Shown: piece by piece, positions 17,190 to 27,500 of the stretch
Layout of the letters: every line of letters starts with the position of its first letter
Numbering within the stretch: position 1 is the stretch's first letter
NCBI GenBank assembly: GCA_023666275.1
Contig: JAMPCJ010000009.1
Span: forward strand, 1 to 64,000
Direction of reading: 5' to 3'
Length of the DNA stretch: 64,000 bases
DNA from: Treponema brennaborense
GTDB taxonomy: Bacteria > Spirochaetota > Spirochaetia > Treponematales > Treponemataceae
Made by a program: the position numbers and the translations under genes
The notes under the pieces: model-generated
Database searches by the model: none
What the model saw: the letters and a program-made list of their open reading frames with translations, nothing else
What the model was told of the DNA's origin: nothing

Positions 17190-17632
17190 CTGCCGTTTCC
17201 TGTTTTCTGCCGTGTGGTTTGCGCGCTGCGGCTTTCCGTTCGCAGCTGTATCGCCGCAAAGCCGTTTTCCCGCAGAACATCAAACACGCGCACAATTACG
17301 CCGTTTGTTACAAGTTCGTCTGCTTCAAACTGTACGGGAAAATCTTTCCGTTCGGCAAACGGCACATCGGCTGCCGCCAGTTTCGCGGACAACTGCTCCA
17401 TAGAAACCGTTTCCGCGTTGAAATATAATGTTCCGTCGGATCGTGCCGTAACCGTTATGCTGCGGATTTCCGCGTTTTCTGCCGTTTCCGATTCCGGCAG
17501 TTTGACCGAAATTGCGGGCAGAAGCGCAAATGTAGTTGAAACAAGAAAAAACAAAATGAGCTGAAATACGACGTCAATCATCGGAATCAAGTCAACTTGT
17601 GCACGCGCTGCTGCGCGCCGCAGGCGTTTCAT
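17186..17632 (-). CDS. exbD: ExbD/TolR biopolymer transport protein
   Basis: 148 residues. A basic N-terminus is followed by a single helix with IPMIDVVFQLILFFL, which contains the essential membrane Asp of the ExbD/TolR/MotB family. A periplasmic domain follows. It lies 18 nt after exbB and overlaps the tonB start. Confidence 0.92.
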   Translation of the reverse strand: MKRLRRAAARAQVDLIPMIDVVFQLILFFLVSTTFALLPAISVKLPESETAENAEIRSITVTARSDGTLYFNAETVSMEQLSAKLAAADVPFAERKDFPVQFEADELVTNGVIVRVFDVLRENGFAAIQLRTESRSAQTTRQKTGNGR

Positions 17633-17650
17633 TCGGCAGCCTCCTTGTGT

Positions 17651-18253
17651 TTATTTTTTCAGCCGAAGTATTAAATCGGAAGAAGCGGATTCTATTTGCG
17701 AAATAAATCGATCGGCTTGCGACACAAAATAATTGTGAAAAATGACGGACGGTATCGATATAAGCAATCCTGCCGCCGTTGTTACCAGCGCTTCGGAAAT
17801 GGAACCGGCAAGCAAAGCCGGATTGCCCATTGTGCTGCCCGCACCGAGCACGCCGAATGCGCGGATATTGCCGGTAACGGTGCCGAGCAGTCCCAGCAGC
17901 GTTGAAATATTCGCTATGGTGCCGAGCGGCGTCAGCAAGTGTTCCAGTATCGGAATCTGCCGCGCGATTTCATTTGCGGCGGCTTCTTTTAAATTATCTT
18001 CTTTCATGCCGCGGCAGGCAATCGCTTTTTCAAAAACAAAAGCAAGCGGCGTTCCCGCGGCTTTGCAGTACGCGGCGGCACCGTCGAAATTGCCTGCGGC
18101 GAGTTTGCTTTCTATTTCAGGCATGAGCGCGGCATTTGATTTCTTCATCGCCTTGAAAAACAGCAGCCGCTCTATGATAATGAATGTCGCCGATACTGCG
18201 CATACTACAATCGGAATCATAAAAATTCCGCCGCTTTTTATTACTGCAAACAT
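17651..18253 (-). CDS. exbB: ExbB/TolQ-type proton channel subunit
   Basis: 200 residues with three membrane helices: about residues 10-30, then IANISTLLGLLGTVTGNI, and ALVTTAAGLLISIPSVIFHN. These are the family signatures of ExbB/TolQ/MotA. ATG 18253 has AAGGA 6 nt upstream. Longer upstream codons would run into the preceding gene and lack a Shine-Dalgarno. Forms the motor with ExbD. Confidence 0.93.
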   Translation of the reverse strand: MFAVIKSGGIFMIPIVVCAVSATFIIIERLLFFKAMKKSNAALMPEIESKLAAGNFDGAAAYCKAAGTPLAFVFEKAIACRGMKEDNLKEAAANEIARQIPILEHLLTPLGTIANISTLLGLLGTVTGNIRAFGVLGAGSTMGNPALLAGSISEALVTTAAGLLISIPSVIFHNYFVSQADRFISQIESASSDLILRLKK

Positions 18254-18276
18254 ATAAAATCCTTTTTCGCAATTTT

Positions 18277-19953
18277 TCAGTAGTTGAATTTTGCGGTTAC
18301 GGAAACATATCCTCCGCGTGTTATATAATTGCCGCAAATTATCCTGTCGGAATATGTAACCAATTTTACAATATCGTGTATGTCAACCGCAAGCCTGAAT
18401 GCATCGGAAAAACGCTGCCACATCGAAGCGGAGCATTCCGGCACGGCGTCTTTTTTAATATCGTACTGTATGCGGCAGCTGAATCCGGTGTTTCCGTCGG
18501 CAGCCGCCGCGGAAAATTCCCCGAACAGCGCATTTGCGGCGTCAAGATCGTTTTTGTCCTGCCAGCGCGAAACAAGCCCCGCGGCTGCGGAAAATACTTT
18601 GGCCGAATATGCGCATCGAAATTCCGTGTCAAAGCGGAATATATCTTTGCGTGCGGAAGAAAATAATCCGCTGGTTTCATTCGGAATATAGCTGCCGGAT
18701 GCATCGCAGTATACGGCTGTTATGGTGCCGTTTCCGAATGCCGTTTTCGAAACATTTATATCCGCGCCGAAAGAAAACGCCGCTCCTATCGGAACTTCCG
18801 TTTTTCCGCAAATAAACCAGTCTGTTTGTTCCTCGCTTTTATCCGTAAAATAGCAGTACGGATTTTTCCGCTGAAATTCCGCCGGATCGAATTGACTGCT
18901 GCGAAGTCCGCCGGAAACGGATACGGTGAACGGTTTGTCGGACAGCTCGCTTACCAGCGCGGTGGAAATATCGAGCGAAAACGGGAACACGATTTGATCG
19001 CGGATCACGATTCCGCCGGAAGCCGCGCCTTTGAAATACGTGAAATCATAGCTGCCGGACAACGAAAAAAATCCCCTGTGCGTTACTGCACGTTCATCCG
19101 CGGAAACAGTCCGCAGCGTGTACTGCGCGGCAAAAGCTGCACCGATTTTTTTTTCGGCGTATTTCAATTCGAAGCACGGAGAAAACAGAATTCTGTCAAC
19201 AGATGGAATTCGGTCTATGGCAGCCGCATCGGGGACGGGGACGCTTCGGTTTTCGTCCCGAATGTGTCCGCCGAATAAATTGCCGTAAGCAAACTGCAAA
19301 TCCGTTTTCATGGTCAATGCGTTTGTAAACATGCAGTTGAGCGCGAAATTGGCGCCGAGCTGCTGTGTCGATATATCGTGCAGAATCGGGCTTTGCTGCT
19401 GAAGCCCTGTCGTTGCCGTCATGTACTGCGCGTTGATATCTGCGGAAACAATCGAACTGACGGCGATTCTTTTTGCGGCGTCGAGGCTCGTTTTATGACC
19501 GAAAAAACCTTCCGAAGCATCCGCCGTATTAAAACTGTTTACCGTTTCATGCGAAAAATGCAGAGAAAACGGATCCGCGCCGTTGTGCCGATAAATCGAA
19601 AAATCTCCCAGGAAAAACAGCGGATAACCGCATCCTGCAAATCCTTCTATATGTGTGCTGCCGTGTTTTTGTCCGCTGTTTTCCGCGCCGATCGGTACGG
19701 ATGAATGCTGCTCCGCGGCAATTTCCGGCAGGACAGGCAAGTCCGATTTTTGGGGAGGAAGCACCGGCGTAAAATCCGGCAGAGCTTCTTCCGGAACTGT
19801 GAGCGATTCTCCTGAAACTGCCGTTGTCAATTCGGGAAGTTCGATTACGGACTGCGCGCTTAACGGCGGCAGCATTGCGGCTGCGGCAATTATCGCTGCT
19901 GCGGCGCGTTTTATATTTTCGTGTCCGTCAAAATATTTGCGTGATTTTTTCAT
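18277..19953 (-). CDS. Predicted outer-membrane beta-barrel protein
   Basis: 558 residues with a signal peptide (about residues 14-34, ending LSAQ). The mature chain is full of alternating short strands, with aromatic residues and a C-terminal strand ending VTAKFNY, typical of Gram-negative barrel proteins. The first part after the signal is Pro-rich. I cannot name a family. Its place between a periplasmic TPR protein and ExbB/ExbD/TonB suggests it is a partner or client of that motor. ATG 19953 is chosen because AAGGA lies 8 nt upstream. The preceding stop overlaps this Shine-Dalgarno region. Confidence 0.7.
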   Translation of the reverse strand: MKKSRKYFDGHENIKRAAAAIIAAAAMLPPLSAQSVIELPELTTAVSGESLTVPEEALPDFTPVLPPQKSDLPVLPEIAAEQHSSVPIGAENSGQKHGSTHIEGFAGCGYPLFFLGDFSIYRHNGADPFSLHFSHETVNSFNTADASEGFFGHKTSLDAAKRIAVSSIVSADINAQYMTATTGLQQQSPILHDISTQQLGANFALNCMFTNALTMKTDLQFAYGNLFGGHIRDENRSVPVPDAAAIDRIPSVDRILFSPCFELKYAEKKIGAAFAAQYTLRTVSADERAVTHRGFFSLSGSYDFTYFKGAASGGIVIRDQIVFPFSLDISTALVSELSDKPFTVSVSGGLRSSQFDPAEFQRKNPYCYFTDKSEEQTDWFICGKTEVPIGAAFSFGADINVSKTAFGNGTITAVYCDASGSYIPNETSGLFSSARKDIFRFDTEFRCAYSAKVFSAAAGLVSRWQDKNDLDAANALFGEFSAAAADGNTGFSCRIQYDIKKDAVPECSASMWQRFSDAFRLAVDIHDIVKLVTYSDRIICGNYITRGGYVSVTAKFNY

Positions 19954-19958
19954 TTTTG

Positions 19959-22900
19959 TCATTCCTTTATAACAGCGTCGGCGCGCCTTGTCCAAACCGA
20001 ATCCGCGAATTCATTCCGCAATGTTTCGTATATCTGCTCTGCGTCCGCGAAACGTCCGGAAAACGAAAATGCTTCCAGTGCGCAGTACAATGCCTGCGCT
20101 GCGTTTTCGCGGTCAAACGCCGCGTATAATTCCGCCGCCGAAAGAAAAAGCGGCGCCGCTTTTTTGCAGTCCCCGTCTTCGCGGCAGCAGTTTCCCAGCA
20201 TAAAATCGGCGTGCGCCGCGCAAATTTTATCTTCCGGCTGAAGCGAGCCACATTGCTTCCTGATTGTTTCCGCAAGGCGGATGCCTTCGTTCCTTTTTTC
20301 CGGCATGCTGATGTATACGGCGGCAAGTTCAAGTCCCGCCTCTCTGCCTTTCGGCGTTTTTTCTTTTCCGAGTTCGGAAAAGCGCGATATCAGCTGCGCT
20401 GTCCGTTCGTCTTCGCCTGAAACAAGCAGCGACAATTCCGAAAGCAGACTTTCTATTCCGTCTTTGCGCGCGGTTTCCCCGAATCGCTGCACCATGCTGC
20501 GGGCGGTGCTGTAGGCATTTTTATATTCGCCGCGTTTTTTATATAGAAGCACAAGATTTTTTTGTGTTTGATACATGTACGGACTTTCGGGATACATGCT
20601 CGTGAGTTCTCTTGAAAGCAGCAGCGCGCGGCTTTCGTTTCCCATGCGGAAGCAGGCATCTGCGTTAAAACAAAGCGCCGCCGCGGAAAATCGGCCCGAC
20701 GGATATTGCCGCCGATAGCGTGCCAAATATTCCGCCGATTGCAGCCATTCGCCTGCGTTGTAATACAATTCGCCGCAGCGGTATGCAGCTTCTTCCGCAA
20801 AAGCCGATGACGGAAAGCGTTTTTCCAGCTGAATGTAGGCGGATGCGGCATCGTCGAAGCGTTTTTGTGCCGCGTATATTTGCGCGCACCGGTACAGGCA
20901 AATCATGCCGACTTCCGTGTTTTGGTTCGTGTACGATGACAGCAGTGCTGCGGCATCGTCGTATCTGCCGGTATTTGCGTATACGCCTGCCGCGAGCAGC
21001 AGGGCATCGATGCGCTGCTTGTCCGACGGGGCGTACTTCAGAGCCCGTTCCGAAGCCTGCACAGCGCGCGGAAGCCATGGAGAAGCTTGGTTCGTTTGTT
21101 CGTATTCGAGTGCGGCGCATTTTGCGGAAAAAAACAAAGCATTCCAGGCAAAGGTAGTGTTCGTCATATCATCGGCGCATGCTTCAAATCTATTGTATGC
21201 GTCATCGTATGCACCGATTCGATATGCCGCGTAGGCAGCGTAATACTGCGCATACTGCATCCAGGAAAAGCGCGCGTTGTCTGCGGCATATTGTGATAAT
21301 TCATCGAACAAATGCAGCGCGAGTTTCCATTCTTTATTCATAATTGCTGCCGCTTCCGCAAGATACAGCGAAACGGGACGGAATTCTTCGGAAATAATAT
21401 TTGCCGATCGCGATGCGATTCCTGCGGCTGCGGCGGATTGTTTCTGTGCGAGAAATGCCCGCGCGCTGTTTATCAGAGAAACAGAAGCGATTTGTTCCGT
21501 TTGCGCCGAAGCGGCAGCTGCTTGCGAATCATCGTCATTTTCCGTCGCACGCGGTGAAATTTTTTCCAATAGCGCAAATGAACGCGCGGCGAGTTTTTCG
21601 AATTCCGCAAGCGCGTCTTCCGTCCGTGCGCAGCAAAAAAGGCTTTGCGCGTACAGCAGCGAAAGTCTTAATCCGTCCGCGTCGGAAGAAAAATCACCGC
21701 CGCTGCTTTTGCGCATTTTTTCAAGACTCGCAGCCGATTCCGCGTATTGTCCGTTCCGGAACGCGCAAAGCGCACGCAAATATCCGGCAAGCGACTGATG
21801 TTCTTTTGCCGCTTTTGGAACGCGCAGCAGTTTCGATGCATATAATGCGGTTTTTTCCCAGTCATTGTTTTCCGCCGCATACACAGCGAGCTCCGCAAGA
21901 TAATCGGCGTAATACGCGCTTTCCGCATCGAGATTTTTTTCAAGCATATTTACTGCGGATTCGGGATCTGCCATTCGGCTGCGGTATAAAACCGAAAGGC
22001 GCCGCAATTCGGGGAGCGCATACGCATCTGCGTTCTCGAAATATGTCCGAGCCGCAGCTGTGTCATTGCGGTTCCAGGCATTTATTCCCGCGCGCACCCA
22101 AAATTCTGCGAGAATTTCCGAATCTCCGCCGAACTGTTTCGACGCTGTTTCCAGCAGTTCCGCTTCCGATGTCCGAGCGTCCGGCTGCTGCGTGCACAGC
22201 AGATATGCTTTCAGCAATGCCGATGAAGCGGTTTGTTTGTCCGCGGAATGCAGCAGCTGTGTATAAATGCGCATCGCGGAAGAAATATTTCCGGAAGCAG
22301 CGTAGCTGTCCGCCGCCTGGAGTTGAAACCATTCCCGCGCGGAAACGGAAAAAAGCGCATCGGCGGGATTCGGAAACAATGCTTCATACAACGCAGTCAG
22401 TTTTTTGTCTTGTTTGAGGTTTTTGTATGCCGAAAAAAGCACTGCCGCGGCATCATAAATTTGCGCCGCGCCGAGTTTCACGTGAATATCGGCATAGAAG
22501 AGCGTTTCAAGCATTTCCGCGGCTTCCGCCGGTTTTGCCAGCGCTGCGAGCGATTTTCCGGCAGCAAGCACCGCGTCGGCGTAATATGCCGTATTGCGGG
22601 AATTGCTGCCGCTGCATTCCGCCAAAACGGCGTAGGAAAACCGCAGCGATTCGCGGTAATTTCCTCTTGTGCAAAAAGAGCGTGCCAGAAACGAATTTAT
22701 TTGCGGCGATTCCGGCAAAGACAAGGCAAGACGATGCGCTTCGTCGAAACGGCCGAGCCGGTACAAAGATTCCGCGCGCAGATAATTTATTTCCGTGGCA
22801 TATTCGGAAACGGGAAATTGCGCAAGAAAGCGTTCCGAACTCGAAAGCACGGCGGGGTAAAATCCGCCCGAAAATGATGCGCGGATTTCAGCCGCAAGTG

Positions 22901-23045
22901 CGCGGTCTGTCAATGCGCCGGAAGCGGCAGCCGCGGAATGAACAAATATTGCGGACAGAACAAAAACGGCTGCCGCGTTTGCTGCGGATTTCCGCTGTTT
23001 TTTCCGCATGAAGCGATTTTGATTGATTTTCGGCTTTGCGTTCAT
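19959..23045 (-). CDS. Large periplasmic TPR protein
   Basis: 1,028 residues. A signal peptide occupies about residues 18-40 (AAAVFVLSAIFVHSAAAASG). The rest is almost wholly alpha-helical with at least ten TPR-type repeats. Examples are AEINYLRAESLYRLGRFDEA, AAYRCGELYYNAGEWLQSA and LVLLYKKRGEYKNAYSTA. TPR scaffolds of this kind hold envelope complexes together. Together with the barrel and ExbBD-TonB genes just downstream it probably forms one trans-envelope apparatus. The Shine-Dalgarno before the ATG is weak. Confidence 0.85.
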   Translation of the reverse strand: MNAKPKINQNRFMRKKQRKSAANAAAVFVLSAIFVHSAAAASGALTDRALAAEIRASFSGGFYPAVLSSSERFLAQFPVSEYATEINYLRAESLYRLGRFDEAHRLALSLPESPQINSFLARSFCTRGNYRESLRFSYAVLAECSGSNSRNTAYYADAVLAAGKSLAALAKPAEAAEMLETLFYADIHVKLGAAQIYDAAAVLFSAYKNLKQDKKLTALYEALFPNPADALFSVSAREWFQLQAADSYAASGNISSAMRIYTQLLHSADKQTASSALLKAYLLCTQQPDARTSEAELLETASKQFGGDSEILAEFWVRAGINAWNRNDTAAARTYFENADAYALPELRRLSVLYRSRMADPESAVNMLEKNLDAESAYYADYLAELAVYAAENNDWEKTALYASKLLRVPKAAKEHQSLAGYLRALCAFRNGQYAESAASLEKMRKSSGGDFSSDADGLRLSLLYAQSLFCCARTEDALAEFEKLAARSFALLEKISPRATENDDDSQAAAASAQTEQIASVSLINSARAFLAQKQSAAAAGIASRSANIISEEFRPVSLYLAEAAAIMNKEWKLALHLFDELSQYAADNARFSWMQYAQYYAAYAAYRIGAYDDAYNRFEACADDMTNTTFAWNALFFSAKCAALEYEQTNQASPWLPRAVQASERALKYAPSDKQRIDALLLAAGVYANTGRYDDAAALLSSYTNQNTEVGMICLYRCAQIYAAQKRFDDAASAYIQLEKRFPSSAFAEEAAYRCGELYYNAGEWLQSAEYLARYRRQYPSGRFSAAALCFNADACFRMGNESRALLLSRELTSMYPESPYMYQTQKNLVLLYKKRGEYKNAYSTARSMVQRFGETARKDGIESLLSELSLLVSGEDERTAQLISRFSELGKEKTPKGREAGLELAAVYISMPEKRNEGIRLAETIRKQCGSLQPEDKICAAHADFMLGNCCREDGDCKKAAPLFLSAAELYAAFDRENAAQALYCALEAFSFSGRFADAEQIYETLRNEFADSVWTRRADAVIKE

Positions 23046-23077
23046 TTTGATAAAATCCGCTTTATTATCGGCAGATT

Positions 23078-24427
23078 TTATAAAGGATTGAACAATTCCG
23101 AAGCGTTTATACGTGTTAAATGCATAAAGCAGCCGGCATTATCCGCAACAAACGTGTCGATGTCGGTTTCTTTTCCGGACTGAAAAACAATTGCCGCAAA
23201 CTGTCCTGTCGGCGTGATATACGGAAAAAGCGCGGCGCAGTGATTGTATACAAAAGATTCCGGCTCTTTCCCGTCGCTTTCGCGGACTGCGCAAAGATAA
23301 AAGCGCCCCGGTTCCGTCGCGGCAAGCACAAATAACAGCGGTTTCAAAAAATTTGCGGCGTATCCGGTGTTTTGCATGTAAGCGGCGCCGGCGGCACCCG
23401 AAAAATCCGTGCTGAAAGGTTCTATGTGCACGTCTACGCCGGATGCCGTATACGGTATTGTTTTTTCTTTGTACACAGACAGCGCCGCGGCGGCAAGATT
23501 GCGTGTCCAGTCAAGCGCAAAATAAATGTTGGAAACAGACGAAACTCCTTCCGCTTTGCTTCCTACCGGCAGCGAAAATGTGGGCATCTTCAGCGGTTCG
23601 ATAAACAAGCAGTTTCCTGCCCGCGGCAAAACAAGACCGTCCGCAATCCATTTTAAAAAACCGGCGGTGGAAAGCGGTTTTTTATTTTCCTCAATCAGTT
23701 CCGGTGCAATAGGTTTTTTGGGATCCGATATGTGAACGGGAACGCCGTTTTCATTGAGTGCGGCATCGGGGAATTCCGTCAGTCCGGAAAGTTTTTCGCG
23801 GATAACGGCAATCATTTGCCTTGTTTCGGTATACAATCCGCGGTAATGCGTAACGTATTCCCATGGGATTGTGTGTTCCGTGAGCCGGAAAACTTCTTCC
23901 AGCGAAGCCGTATAAAACAATTTAAAATCGGAACCCGCCGGTACGCCGCGCGCCGCAAAAGCCGAATATATTACAAAATCTGCGACAGGTTTTGCGCTGT
24001 CGGGGCGCAGTTGAATATACACGTCCGGTGTCGTCCAAAAATAATATCTGATGCAGACGGGGCGCCCGTCTTTTTTGCTGCGGTGCAGAACCCAGCTTCC
24101 CGGTGTTCCCGCGCGGAAAACAGAAGCCGTCCGCATTTCCGTGCCGTATTCGGAATGAACTTCCAGCATTGCTTCCTGCCGCGGCGCCACAACAATCATG
24201 AATTCGTTTTCCGTTTCTTCAAACCTGACTTGAAATACATCGAGCACGCTGTTCGTTTTTTCTGTCGGTATGCAGGTTCGCAGATAATCGATGTCCCGCT
24301 CAAACCAAGGCAGCACAAGTTCCTGCCTGATTTCCGCCGAATCGGGAATTCCCGCGAACGGAAAAACAGAGGCGGCGGCTGTCCAGATCGGCAGCAGAGC
24401 GATAGCGCAGTACCATATTTTTTTCAT
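23078..24427 (-). CDS. Secreted protein of unknown function
   Basis: 449 residues with a signal peptide (about residues 3-22, IALLPIWTAAAS). No known catalytic motif is seen. ATG 24427 has AGGAG exactly 5 nt before it; the GTG at 24433 overlaps that Shine-Dalgarno and is rejected. It ends 32 nt before the TPR gene on the same strand, so it is probably the first gene of the six-gene TPR-barrel-ExbBD-TonB operon. Confidence 0.8.
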   Translation of the reverse strand: MKKIWYCAIALLPIWTAAASVFPFAGIPDSAEIRQELVLPWFERDIDYLRTCIPTEKTNSVLDVFQVRFEETENEFMIVVAPRQEAMLEVHSEYGTEMRTASVFRAGTPGSWVLHRSKKDGRPVCIRYYFWTTPDVYIQLRPDSAKPVADFVIYSAFAARGVPAGSDFKLFYTASLEEVFRLTEHTIPWEYVTHYRGLYTETRQMIAVIREKLSGLTEFPDAALNENGVPVHISDPKKPIAPELIEENKKPLSTAGFLKWIADGLVLPRAGNCLFIEPLKMPTFSLPVGSKAEGVSSVSNIYFALDWTRNLAAAALSVYKEKTIPYTASGVDVHIEPFSTDFSGAAGAAYMQNTGYAANFLKPLLFVLAATEPGRFYLCAVRESDGKEPESFVYNHCAALFPYITPTGQFAAIVFQSGKETDIDTFVADNAGCFMHLTRINASELFNPL

Positions 24428-24489
24428 GCACACTCCTGTAAAGCGGCAGTCTGCAATAATCCGCCGAAATGCCGCGGTTCATTGCAGTA

Positions 24490-24518
24490 TTTATGCACAT
24501 AAAAGCGGCGGTTCTCAA
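24490..24518 (-). promoter_or_regulatory. Weak candidate promoter for the minus-strand envelope operon
   Basis: On the minus strand TTGAGA (24518-24513) and CATAAA (24495-24490) are 17 bp apart, upstream of the ATG at 24427. The -10 is poor. Confidence 0.25.
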
Positions 24519-24538
24519 GCCGTGAAATTTACTTGCCG

Positions 24539-27500
24539 TTACTTGCCGCCGCTGTCTTGCGGAGACTGTTCTTTTTCGTCCGGATGACGCCCCGGCTGCG
24601 CGTTCGCAAGCAGCAGCTTGAGCCGATTCAGCTGATTTACTTCGCTTGAGCCCGGATCGTAATCGATTGCCGCAATATTCGCGGACGGATAGCGCCGCCG
24701 CAGTTCTTTAATCATTCCTTTTCCGGTAACATGATTCGGCAGGCAGGCGAACGGCTGTACGCATGCGATTGACAGCACGCCGTCTTCTATCAGTTCTACC
24801 ATTTCCGCGGTTAAAAACCAGCCTTCGCCGGTCATGTTGCCGAGCTGAACAATGTCGTCGACGCCGCGCATTAAATCATAAATCGATGCCGGCGGTTCAA
24901 AACGGCGGCTCTTGCGCAGCTGTTTTTTCATGTAGCGGCGGTATAATTCGAGCGCCCACACGAGCAGCCGCGCCGTGCGTTCCGTTTTGCTGCCGAACGC
25001 AAGCTGCCGATGCCGGAATATGCCGTTTGAAAACGAGTAAAACAAAAAGTCCGCCAAATCCGGCATTACGCATTCCGCGCCTTCACGTTCGATAGTTCCG
25101 CATATATCATTATTTGCCGTAGGATGAAATTTCACCAAAATCTCTCCGACAACGCCGACGCGCGGTTTTTTCTGCGGAAGCAGCGGCAGCGAATCAAAAT
25201 CATGTACAATGCCGCGCAGTAATTTGTGATATTTGCGGACAGAAAGCGATTCAAGCTGCTTGAGCGCTTTGCCGTTCCATTTTTCGTATAAAGCATTCGC
25301 GGAACCGGGAACCGCTTCATACGGCCGTGTCCGATACAGCACGCGCATCAAAAGATCTCCGGTCATCACAGCCATAAGCGCGCGGTGCAAAAGCGAGGGC
25401 GTTATTTTGAAGCCGGGATTTTGTTCGAATCCCTGTGCGGACAATGAAATAACCGGAATGTGCCCCCAGCCGGCGTCATTCAGTGCGCGGCGGATAAATC
25501 CGATATAATTTGTGGCGCGGCAGCCGCCGCCGGTTTGCGTTATCAGCAAACTGACGTGCTGCAAATCATAACGTCCGGATTTCAGTGCGGCAATCATTTG
25601 TCCGGCGACAAGAATGGACGGATAGCACGCGTCATTGTTTACGAATTGCAGTCCTGTTTCAACGGCCGCGGCATCTGTTTCCGGCAGTATGACGAAGTTA
25701 AATCCGGAACACTGAAATGCTTTTTGCAGCAGCTTGAAATGAATAGGGGACATTTGCGGCGCGAGAATAGTGTGCGTGCGCTTCATTTCTTTTGTAAATA
25801 CTTGCCGCTGATATGCCGCCGATTTTACGACGACCGGACGCCGATTGCGTATCCGCTCGCGGACGGCTGCAATCAAACTGCGTATTCTGATGCGTATTGC
25901 GCCGAGATTCGAACCCTCGTCGATTTTTATCAGCGTGTACATGCGGCTTTTGGCATTCATGATTTCTTCAACCTGATCCGCCGTTACTGCGTCGAGTCCG
26001 CACCCGAAACTCGTCAGCTGAATCAGCTCAAGGTTCGGCATTCCCGCGGTAAACGCCGCCGCGCGGTACAGCCGGTTATGGTACGTCCACTGATCGATAA
26101 CCCGCAGCGGCCGTTCGACTGCGCCGAGATGCGCCACGCTGTCTTCCGTGAAAACGGCAAGTCCGAGCCCCGCAATCAATTCCGGAATGCCGTGGTTTAT
26201 TTCGGGATCCAAATGATACGGTCTGCCGGAAAGCACGATGCCGTTTGCGCCGCATCTGATTATTTCTTCGACAGCCTCTTCGCCGCGTGTTTGGACATCA
26301 AGCCGGAACTGCTTTTGTTCTTTCCAGGCGGCGTCGACTGCGGCGTTTATTTCCTGCTTTGAAATGGAAAAACGTTCTCCCAGTTCTTCATGCAGGCGTT
26401 CCGCGAGGCGCTTTTTATCGTACACCGGCAGAAACGGATTCAAAAATATCACGTGTTCATTCTGCCGCAGCTGATCGATATTATTCCGCAGCACTTCGGG
26501 ATAACTTGTTACTATCGGACAGTTGTAATGATTGCCGGCGCCGGAATCTTCCTGGCTTTCGTAGGGCGCACATGGATAAAAAATGAAACGGCAGCCTTCT
26601 TTCAGCAAAGCTTCTATATGACCGTGCGCTATTTTTCCGGGATAGCAGACCGATTCCGAGGGAATTGTTTCCAATCCCATTTCGTACACCGTGCGGGAGG
26701 AACGCGGAGAAAGCCGCACGCGGAAGCCGAGCTTTGTGAAAAACGTGAACCACAGCGGATAATTTTCGTACATATTCAATACCCGCGGCAGTCCGACGTC
26801 TCCGCGCGGTGCATCCGGCGGAGATAACGGTTTGTAATAATTGAACAAACGCTTGTACTTCCAGTCGAACAGGTTCGGCAGCGGCTGCTTGCGGCCGGCG
26901 CTTTGTCCCGTAACCGTGTTGCGGGCGTTGCTTGCGTCAATCAGTTCTTCTTGCTTCAAGTCCGTGAGCTCGGCGCCGCGTTCGCAGCGGTTTCCGGTGA
27001 TAAATCGGCGCGATTTTTCGCCTGTGGAAAAGGTATTTATCGTCAGCAGACAATGGTTCGAGCATTTGCCGCAGCGCCGAAGCTCCAGGGAAACATTAAA
27101 ATGTTCCAGCTGTACCGGCGTGGCAATGCCGGATTTTATTTCGGCGATGCGTGCGGCATGTTCGGCGGCGCTTTCGTCGAGGCGCGGCGCGCACAAATCG
27201 ACCCACTGATCATAAGCCGTCAGTGCGGCGCCGTATGCGCCCATCAGTCCGGCGACATCGGGGCGGAATACATCGACGCCGGCGATTTTTTCAAACGCGC
27301 GGAGAACGGCGTCATTATTAAATGTGCCGCCCTGCACGACGACTTTTTTCCCGATGTCGGACGCTTTGCGCAGCTTGATAACTTTGAACAGCGCGTTTTT
27401 TATGACGGAATAAGAAAGTCCCGCGGAAATATCATCGACGGTGGCGCCTTCTTTCTGAGCCTGCTTTACGCGGCTGTTCATAAAGACTGTACAGCGGCTG

